A model generated the notes under the pieces. The model saw only the letters and a list, made by a program, of their open reading frames with translations. It had not been told where the DNA came from and did not search any database. A program made the position numbers and the translations under genes. Below are positions 1 through 5,206 of a DNA stretch of 5,206 nucleotides, in pieces (the stretch's first letter is position 1; each line of letters starts with the position of its first letter). This stretch comes from Saprospiraceae bacterium (GTDB lineage Bacteria; Bacteroidota; Bacteroidia; Chitinophagales; Saprospiraceae). The stretch covers positions 1 to 5,206 of the forward strand of contig JAGQWV010000567.1 of the NCBI GenBank assembly GCA_020437045.1, written 5' to 3'.

Positions 1-773
1 TGTAATGGACTCTCGGATAAATCACTTTCGGCATGATAGTTCATATGGTCTAAAATGACCAATTCCGGATCAAATGTCGAAAAAAGGAAATTAAAATGTT
101 CCCGGTATTGATCCTGAACCGCTGCCTGATTACAAAACATTTCCGGAACCGTATGTACCATCAGGTGGCCTTTGCCCAGATTCCATTGATCATAAAAAAT
201 CAAGCTATCGGCAACAGTACCTAACGCTTCATGGTCCAGATCTTGTGATAGTTCCCCGGAAAAAGCTGTGAAGAATTTGCTTTTGGCTTTAAAAAAATCA
301 TCTTCATAGTGGGTATAGGTGAATGCCACATCTGTGTTTACATAATGCACGGTGATAGTAGTATCGGCAAACTCTCTCCAATAAAAAGAATAGGGTTCGT
401 CATCCACTCCCAAAAGTAAATCTGTAGTAATTAATAATGCATCATTTCCTTTCCGAACAAAATCCATTAATGCAGTGGTATTGGAATCACCATAGCTCAC
501 CTGGTCACTAATCATTAAATAAAGGACCTTATCTGATTCTATGCTTGCTAAATTTGTATCAATTTGATTTGTAAGAACAGGTATTTCTGAAAAGCGCTCT
601 TTCAGCATTTGGTGAAATACCCACGTGCCAAATGGTTGTTTAGATGAATATGCGTAATTTTCCTTCCATTGTAAATCCGGCACTTCTTTGATTTCAAACA
701 GGAGAAAAAAAAGCATACCAGCCACCAACAGACTAGCACCAATAAGAATAACAGTTTCTCTATTATTCATCAT
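1..773 (-). CDS. DUF4350 domain-containing membrane-anchored protein, partial (C-terminus beyond left edge)
   Basis: I translated this from the reverse strand. It is open for 257 codons from tandem ATGs at 773 and 770 to the window edge, with no stop. Residues 7-26 form one hydrophobic helix (TVILIGASLLVAGMLFFLLF) that should anchor the protein with most of it outside the membrane. The motif YSSKQPFGTWVF follows at about residues 42-53; an 'S-K-Q-P-[FY]-G-T' motif just after the anchor is typical of Bacteroidota DUF4350 proteins. Near the visible end, GKGHLMVHTVPEMFCN matches the family's 'G-K-G-x-hydrophobic-H-T-x-P-x-x-F-x-N' block, and SESPLQ sits at the cut. Family members are usually around 400 residues, so roughly a third is missing. 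The start overlaps the end of the DUF4129 gene by 8-11 bases, which implies translational coupling. Function is unknown. The family assignment comes from remembered motifs, not a search. Confidence 0.85.
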   Translation of the reverse strand, partial: MMNNRETVILIGASLLVAGMLFFLLFEIKEVPDLQWKENYAYSSKQPFGTWVFHQMLKERFSEIPVLTNQIDTNLASIESDKVLYLMISDQVSYGDSNTTALMDFVRKGNDALLITTDLLLGVDDEPYSFYWREFADTTITVHYVNTDVAFTYTHYEDDFFKAKSKFFTAFSGELSQDLDHEALGTVADSLIFYDQWNLGKGHLMVHTVPEMFCNQAAVQDQYREHFNFLFSTFDPELVILDHMNYHAESDLSESPL

Positions 774-1428
774 CGGATTTTAAGAACTGTTGGAACAAAT
801 AATCAAACTGCCGAAAATCCTGTTCTGTCAACTGTGTATTTCCATACCAAACCCACTCATAAATGCTGGACAATTTATTAAAAAATGAATATTGCTGTCG
901 ATCGCGTAATTCCTCCAAATAGTCCCTATTGGTTTTCTCAGGCTCCCATGCTATAAGATTTACTTTTTGCAGGTATGCCAATACCTTGAGGTATTGCATT
1001 CGGATGGCCAACCGATAGTCACCTGCCCGAATGGCTTGCAGGTAGACTGCATCAGGATCTAAGATGTCCTGTTCTTGAGCAATTACTTCATCAGGCTCTT
1101 CTGCCTCTTCTCTTTTTGCAACTTTCACCTTTGAAAAAACAATGTATAGAATGATTATCACAAGAAAAATAATGGCTGTAAAGGCAAGAAGTTCCGTTAT
1201 GTTTTTACCAGCCGAACCCTGTTGTCGTTTTCGCTGGTCTTCCGGTACATTGGTGTCTTCCTTTTTCGATTTGCGAACGGCAATGACTTTATGAGTCTTG
1301 TCAAGCTCCAGTTCCTGGACTATATTCTCAAAATTTTCGGCAGTAACACTATGATTTCCCTGTTGCGCAAATGCGGGTAGCGCAATTATCAGCAGAAGCA
1401 CAGCACATATCTTTGCTCGTATCATCAT
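763..1428 (-). CDS. DUF4129 domain-containing protein with signal peptide and one membrane helix
   Basis: The product has 221 residues. Residues 1-21 look like a Sec signal peptide (basic start, hydrophobic core LLLIIALPAF, cleavage likely after AFA before QQ). A charged periplasmic stretch of about 55 residues follows, then a membrane helix at about 78-98, then a cytosolic acidic linker. The DUF4129 domain covers about 128-215. Its hallmarks are the 'A-x-R-x-x-Y-L-K-x-L-A-Y-L' helix at 141-153, W161 with K165-T166-N167 and Y170 (the 'W-x-x-x-K-T-N-x-x-Y' block), and EWVWYG at 191-196. The upstream SpoIIM gene's TGA lies inside this gene's ATG (ATGA, positions 1425-1428). A second ATG follows immediately, so the start could be one codon later. 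DUF4129 proteins are commonly encoded beside MoxR ATPase and DUF58 genes, but their molecular role is not established. Confidence 0.9.
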   Translation of the reverse strand: MMIRAKICAVLLLIIALPAFAQQGNHSVTAENFENIVQELELDKTHKVIAVRKSKKEDTNVPEDQRKRQQGSAGKNITELLAFTAIIFLVIIILYIVFSKVKVAKREEAEEPDEVIAQEQDILDPDAVYLQAIRAGDYRLAIRMQYLKVLAYLQKVNLIAWEPEKTNRDYLEELRDRQQYSFFNKLSSIYEWVWYGNTQLTEQDFRQFDYLFQQFLKSDDE

Positions 1429-3251
1429 CTTTCTAATACTGTTGTATTACGGCCAAACGACTCAAATTTAGCTCTAAGATCCGTCGCTTCTGCCCAACAC
1501 CGTTCAGAAAAATAGGACGAAACAAATAAGAAATATGCAAAAGGAAGACAAAGTAAAACGCCTAACAAACTGAATAGATCATCAATAAATATTTGATCCA
1601 ATAAAGCGGCTGGAAATAATTCATGCCAGCTTAAATACACACTTATGATGGAGGTAAGCCCCGAATGGAGAAACAGTGCCAGAAGAAGTGCAAAAAAAGC
1701 CAGGGTGAGGACTGCCGGCAAAAACCGTATGTATTTAGATGCATTAAATTGATAGATGGAAAATATCTTCTGCCATTCTGGTCTGGATTGTTCTATCAGA
1801 CTGTAACTTGTTAAAAACAAAGCATGAGGAATTAATGCTAAAAATATTATCATTCCAATTCCTAACGAAAAGCAATAGAACGGCAATATCAACAGCATTG
1901 CTACCACCAACTGAGAGGGCATATATTGTTTGATGAAAGCTAGATCTATCGAAGATTTTCCAAAGAGAACAAATCTCCCAAGTAGTAGTAAGGCTAAACC
2001 AAAAATCAACACCAGAACTATAAAATTAGTCACACCTCCCCACTCCCACTGCAAAAGTGATACGCTGGCTACATCCAGGTCATCAAATGACAAGTCCAAG
2101 GCGTTAAGTTTGTACCAGTTAAATATTCCAAACAAAAGCATACCTGGCAAGACGACAAATTTTAAGTAAGAACCAAACACCATTCGTAATTGTGAGAATA
2201 CCAGTACTACCCTATCGCCAAAACTCCGAAACTGCTGCCGGTCAAATTTTATCGTCCTGAATTCCTCCGGTTGCAAATTATATACATCCGTGTCGTTTCC
2301 TTTTTTACCTCTCTGTTTCCACGGCAATATAATCCACATCAGGACTACCAATAATAGAGATCCCCCAATAATTCCTCCTTTAATCAAAACCGGAAGTGCG
2401 GTATATCGTGTAACAAAGGATTCGAGAATTGCGGCCAGAATAAATAAGGGAACCGTGCCCAGCAGAATTCGCAATGCCCGCTTGGCATGAATCTGCAGTG
2501 ACTGTAACCGATCGTATGTGCCGGGAAATAAAAGACCATTACCCAGGACAATTCCTGCAGCTCCGGCAATTATTATAGCTGATATTTCAATAGTACCATG
2601 AATCCATATCGTCAAAAATGAAGTCAGGAAAAGCCCTTTGCTGTAGAAATAATACTGAAAAACACCCAACATCACTCCATTTGAAATAAGCAACACAATA
2701 GTCCCCATAGATCCGAATAATCCAAGTACGAATGCCAGGAAAGCGACCTCGATATTATTGAAAGTGATGCCCAAAAACATATCAGTCTTTTGCTCTTCCT
2801 TATAAATAGCCATAGGATCACCTCTATTGATATTAGCTTCTGTATACTGAATATAGGCATCTCCCAATATTACCCGCGCAAATTCAGGATTATTGGCGCT
2901 ACTAATTACTCCGATGGCGACCGAAATCAGAAACACTAAAAAAGAAACCAAAAAAGCCGATCTGGCTCTTAAAATTTCCTGGGGAAGGGTCTCCCCGAAA
3001 AACTTCATGACAGATGACAAGCTCATAGGGTTTCTTCGCTTTCTCACGATATCAAATACTTGTTGCGTGAGATTATTAAGATACAATCGAACCGAGCGAT
3101 TGGCGTAAAATGTTCTCGCATACGACAAATCACTCGACACTTGTACAAATAATTCCTGAAGGCGATCAGCATCACGCTGTTCACTGGCCAACAAGACTTC
3201 CAGTTCCCGCCACTTTTCCTTATTTTTCTCAATAAATTCCGTTTCTGTCAA
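1425..3251 (-). CDS. SpoIIM-like (DUF95) integral membrane protein fused to a second polytopic membrane module
   Basis: I favour a TTG start at 3251, giving 608 residues beginning (M)TETEFIEKNKEKW. This aligns with the usual Bacteroidota SpoIIM N-terminus as I remember it ('M-R-E-x-x-F-I-x-x-N-K-x-K-W'). ATGs at 3335 and 3353 are in frame, but they would overlap the divergent RDD gene and add an atypical hydrophobic leader. Residues 1-97 are a soluble helical region with DLSYARTFY at 41-49. Residues 98-310 are the DUF95 core, with helices near 98-117, 164-198, 207-240, 262-280 and 289-310. The hallmark WIHGTIEISAIIIAGAAG is at 216-233, and LESFVTRYT is at 276-284. SpoIIM proteins normally end near residue 320. 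Here a charged linker (about 311-340) leads into a further block of about 265 residues with several helices (near 360-378, 408-430, 447-485, 507-530, 558-580) and the tail motif SSYFSERCWAE at 578-588. That block resembles the separate membrane protein encoded next in related loci. This lineage is not expected to sporulate, so a role in spore engulfment is unlikely. Confidence 0.88.
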   Translation of the reverse strand: MTETEFIEKNKEKWRELEVLLASEQRDADRLQELFVQVSSDLSYARTFYANRSVRLYLNNLTQQVFDIVRKRRNPMSLSSVMKFFGETLPQEILRARSAFLVSFLVFLISVAIGVISSANNPEFARVILGDAYIQYTEANINRGDPMAIYKEEQKTDMFLGITFNNIEVAFLAFVLGLFGSMGTIVLLISNGVMLGVFQYYFYSKGLFLTSFLTIWIHGTIEISAIIIAGAAGIVLGNGLLFPGTYDRLQSLQIHAKRALRILLGTVPLFILAAILESFVTRYTALPVLIKGGIIGGSLLLVVLMWIILPWKQRGKKGNDTDVYNLQPEEFRTIKFDRQQFRSFGDRVVLVFSQLRMVFGSYLKFVVLPGMLLFGIFNWYKLNALDLSFDDLDVASVSLLQWEWGGVTNFIVLVLIFGLALLLLGRFVLFGKSSIDLAFIKQYMPSQLVVAMLLILPFYCFSLGIGMIIFLALIPHALFLTSYSLIEQSRPEWQKIFSIYQFNASKYIRFLPAVLTLAFFALLLALFLHSGLTSIISVYLSWHELFPAALLDQIFIDDLFSLLGVLLCLPFAYFLFVSSYFSERCWAEATDLRAKFESFGRNTTVLER

Positions 3252-3305
3252 GGTGCGTGATTTGACTAGTGGCAAAATAAGATAAAAAGTTAGCAACCAC
3301 GATAT

Positions 3306-4013
3306 ATGAAGACTATTGAAATAGTTACAGCCCATAATATTGTTGTAACCCAAGAATTAGCTAGCGTTGGCCAACGTATTGGAGCCTTTATCGTCGATGC
3401 AATCATTCTCTTGTTTTATATCATCGTGGTTTCCATGTTAAGTCAGGGAAATGTAACAGTGCGCTACCTTGGTATTGGTCTGGTGTCTATTTTTTATCAT
3501 CTGATTTGGGAGATCTTCAATCATGGACAATCCCCAGGGAAAAAACTGATGAATATCCGCGTAGTGAGTATTCGGGGTATCAGCCCTTCCATTCAAGACT
3601 TATTACAGCGATGGGCCTTTCGATTGGTCGATATCACCTTCACTTTCGGCACGCTTGCCATTCTATCCATTGTCACTTCGATAAATAATCAGAGGATCGG
3701 AGACTTACTGGGAGAAACCACTGTGATCAATCTACGGGCACGAAGAAGGATTGACTTACAAAGTCTTCATCAGCTTAAGAATCAACCGGAGGAGATCGCA
3801 TATCCAGCTATTGTCAGGTATTCTGACACAGATATGCTCCTGGTAAAAGAAACACTACAGCGGTACCAGAAAGAGAAAAATGCTGCCAACTCGCAAATGA
3901 TCGGGGATCTTGTGAATCGCATAGGCAATGACCTACGACTGGATATCAGAAATGTTGATCATATTTCATTTTTAAAAAAGGTGCTCTCCGATTACATTAT
4001 GCTGACCAGATAA
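3306..4013 (+). CDS. RDD family integral membrane protein
   Basis: The product has 235 residues and opens with MKTIEIVTAHNIVV, a typical N-terminus for Bacteroidota RDD proteins, which supports the ATG at 3306. The RDD domain spans about 17-143. It has R24 and D31 in QRIGAFIVDAIIL leading into helix 1 (about 25-46), a second helix at about 53-71, then GQSPGKKLMNIRVV at 74-87, another helix at about 107-125, and the closing NQRIGDLLGETTVI at 128-141. The 'G-Q-[ST]-P-G-K' and 'R-x-G-D-L-L' blocks are the most diagnostic. Residues 145-235 form a charged, helical, probably cytosolic tail with YPAIVRYSDTDMLLVK. Similar tails occur in other Bacteroidota homologs. The gene is transcribed away from the SpoIIM/DUF4129/DUF4350 genes, a frequent partner arrangement in this phylum. 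Some RDD proteins elsewhere have been linked to Na+/H+ exchange, but nothing here shows that activity. Confidence 0.93.
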   Translation: MKTIEIVTAHNIVVTQELASVGQRIGAFIVDAIILLFYIIVVSMLSQGNVTVRYLGIGLVSIFYHLIWEIFNHGQSPGKKLMNIRVVSIRGISPSIQDLLQRWAFRLVDITFTFGTLAILSIVTSINNQRIGDLLGETTVINLRARRRIDLQSLHQLKNQPEEIAYPAIVRYSDTDMLLVKETLQRYQKEKNAANSQMIGDLVNRIGNDLRLDIRNVDHISFLKKVLSDYIMLTR

Positions 4014-4122
4014 ACTTTCAATAGTGTTCAAGCATTAGCCTACTGATAAAATATATTCCTATCCTGGCAAACAGATTAGGCAGTTTATTCTATTATAAAA
4101 GATGATCCGTACCTTGTACCAA

Positions 4123-5166
4123 ATGGATTCGTTAACACATTTGGCACTGGGCGCCTGTATGGGCGAGGGTTTTGCCGGTAAAAAACTGGGCAAGAAAGCT
4201 ATGTTATGGGGAGCTTTAGCGCAAAGTATCCCAGACATTGACTTTCTGGCAGCATTCTGGATGGACACTCCCTCAGCATTATTGGCACATAGAGGATTTA
4301 CGCACTCCTATCTATTCTGTGCTGTTATCACCCCCCTGCTCGCCTTTTCTGCCGAAAAATGGCATCGTCCACATAACATTGGCCTGAAAAAATGGTTGCT
4401 ATTTTTTGGCGGCGTTATCTTCATTCATTTATTTATTGATGCTTTTAATAATTACGGTGTAGGGTGGTATGAACCGTTTAGTCATCACCGGGTCTGTTTT
4501 CATTCCATCTATGTGGCAGATCCTTTCTTTTCGATTGCACCGGGTCTTGCCTGTTTGGCCATGATTTATTTTCGGAAAAATCCTGTTAAAAGAAGGCGAT
4601 CCTGGCAAATTGGCCTGGCCATTAGTGGCCTCTATCTGGTTTACTGTCTGATTAATAAAGCCAAGATCGACTTCGATGCCCGACAAATTTTTGAGAAACA
4701 GGAAATCGTCTATGACCGGTATTTCACCACTCCTGCCCCTTTACAAAATTGGTTATGGTTTATCGTCGCTGGTGATCAAAACGGCTATCATGTCGGATTC
4801 CGTTCGTTATTTGACAAGGAAAAATATATCGATTTTCAATACTTTCCCAGGAACGATCACCTTCTTGACTCGCTCCGTGATCATGTAGAGGTGCAGAAAT
4901 TAATACGTTTTTCTCAAGATTATTATTCAGTAGAGCAATGGCATGATACCTTGGTATTTAATGATCTGCGCTTTGGTCAAATGCTGGGTTGGGAACAGCC
5001 ACGTGGTAGATTTGTCTTCCACTATTTTCTCAACCATCCGGATGATAATACCTTGGTGGTACAAAGGGGCCGGTTTAAAGGCTGGAATTATGATGTGGTC
5101 AAAGGATTAATAACACGCATTATTGGAATCCGGCCCACGCCTCCAAAAGAATCATCTGACAATTAA
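4123..5166 (+). CDS. YdjM/DUF457-type membrane-bound metal-dependent hydrolase
   Basis: I chose the ATG at 4123 (347 residues, MDSLTHLALGACMGE) because this family characteristically begins 'M-D-S-[LI]-T-[QH]'. The in-frame ATG at 4102 would only add MIRTLYQ. Candidate metal ligands are in place: H6, PDID at 37-40, HRGFTHS at 56-62, and H102 with D106 in IHLFIDAFNNYG. VADP at 131-134 corresponds to the family's 'D-P' before a helix. Membrane segments fall near 60-77, 91-108, 134-150 and 161-177. Residues from about 180 to the end form a soluble domain with FTTPAPLQNWLW, IRFSQDYY and NDLRFGQ, blocks that I recall being conserved among Bacteroidota YdjM-like proteins. The substrate is unknown; E. 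coli YdjM is a LexA-regulated inner-membrane protein. The gene lies 109 bases downstream of the RDD gene on the same strand. No functional link to the RDD/SpoIIM locus is evident. Confidence 0.9.
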   Translation: MDSLTHLALGACMGEGFAGKKLGKKAMLWGALAQSIPDIDFLAAFWMDTPSALLAHRGFTHSYLFCAVITPLLAFSAEKWHRPHNIGLKKWLLFFGGVIFIHLFIDAFNNYGVGWYEPFSHHRVCFHSIYVADPFFSIAPGLACLAMIYFRKNPVKRRRSWQIGLAISGLYLVYCLINKAKIDFDARQIFEKQEIVYDRYFTTPAPLQNWLWFIVAGDQNGYHVGFRSLFDKEKYIDFQYFPRNDHLLDSLRDHVEVQKLIRFSQDYYSVEQWHDTLVFNDLRFGQMLGWEQPRGRFVFHYFLNHPDDNTLVVQRGRFKGWNYDVVKGLITRIIGIRPTPPKESSDN

Positions 5167-5173
5167 ACCGGGA

Positions 5174-5206
5174 TTATTTATTAGATTTTCTATTACGAGC
5201 CAAAAT
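5174..5206 (-). CDS. Possible C-terminal end of a convergent gene, partial
   Basis: Reading the reverse strand inward from the right edge, one frame gives ten codons (ILARNRKSNK) followed by TAA at 5174-5176. A short basic tail followed by a stop only 7 bases past the end of the YdjM-like gene would suit a convergent neighbour. Ten codons cannot prove coding, since other frames are also open here. No product can be named. Confidence 0.2.
   Translation of the reverse strand: MLARNRKSNK

Noticed and set aside
1930..2490. Short plus-strand open frames (1930-2169, 2290-2490), and another at 2893-3108.
   Set aside because: They are antisense to the well-supported SpoIIM-like gene, have low-complexity composition rich in K, S, T, P and N, and match no recognisable family.
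3221..3228. Plus-strand TATTTTTC, near the -7 consensus, as a promoter for the RDD gene.
   Set aside because: It lies inside the SpoIIM-like coding region, lacks a suitable upstream TTG, and is one mismatch off. There is no support beyond base composition.
1425..3251. Reading the SpoIIM name as a sign of endospore formation.
   Set aside because: DUF95 proteins are widespread in non-sporulating bacteria, and no other sporulation gene is present. The RDD/DUF4129/DUF4350 context points to the Bacteroidota locus instead.
3273..3280. Minus-strand TTATTTTG upstream of the SpoIIM-like gene, one mismatch from the Bacteroidota -7 element TAnnTTTG.
   Set aside because: The nearest upstream TTG (3294-3296) is only 13 bases away, too close for a normal -33 element, and such AT-rich matches are frequent by chance.
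4038..4081. Imperfect inverted repeat in the gap after the RDD gene: GCCTACTG at 4038-4045 and CAGATTAGGC at 4072-4081.
   Set aside because: The arms are short, need a 2-base bulge, are separated by 26 bases, and no T-run follows. This is not convincing as a terminator or operator. The 109-base gap shows no other clear element.

Overview
The window looks like chromosomal DNA from a member of the Bacteroidota. It has moderate to low GC content, no obvious Shine-Dalgarno sequences, and a gene set (RDD protein, SpoIIM/DUF95, DUF4129, DUF4350) that I know from many genomes of that phylum. Assignment below phylum is not possible from the sequence alone. I see no RNA gene, mobile element, CRISPR array or phage signature.

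Layout. Positions 1-3251 hold three tightly overlapping genes on the minus strand. In transcription order they are a long SpoIIM-like membrane protein (1425-3251), a DUF4129 protein with a signal peptide and one membrane helix (763-1428), and a DUF4350-type membrane-anchored protein that runs off the left edge (1-773). A 54-bp gap separates the first of these from a divergent RDD-family membrane protein on the plus strand (3306-4013). After a 109-bp gap comes a YdjM-type (DUF457) membrane-bound metal-dependent hydrolase (4123-5166). The last 33 bases may hold the end of a convergent minus-strand gene.

How the genes fit together. RDD, SpoIIM, a second polytopic membrane protein, DUF4129, DUF4350, a MoxR AAA+ ATPase and a DUF58 protein commonly form one locus in Bacteroidota. 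The locus is presumed to be a MoxR-type membrane chaperone or assembly module, but its biochemical role is not established. MoxR and DUF58 would be expected beyond the left edge. The YdjM-like gene is probably an independent neighbour.

The most notable point is that the SpoIIM gene is about twice the usual length. Its second half resembles the separate polytopic membrane protein that follows SpoIIM in related genomes, so the two appear to be fused here. Otherwise the region looks like an ordinary, conserved but poorly characterised Bacteroidota locus. I found no clear evidence of a wholly new system.
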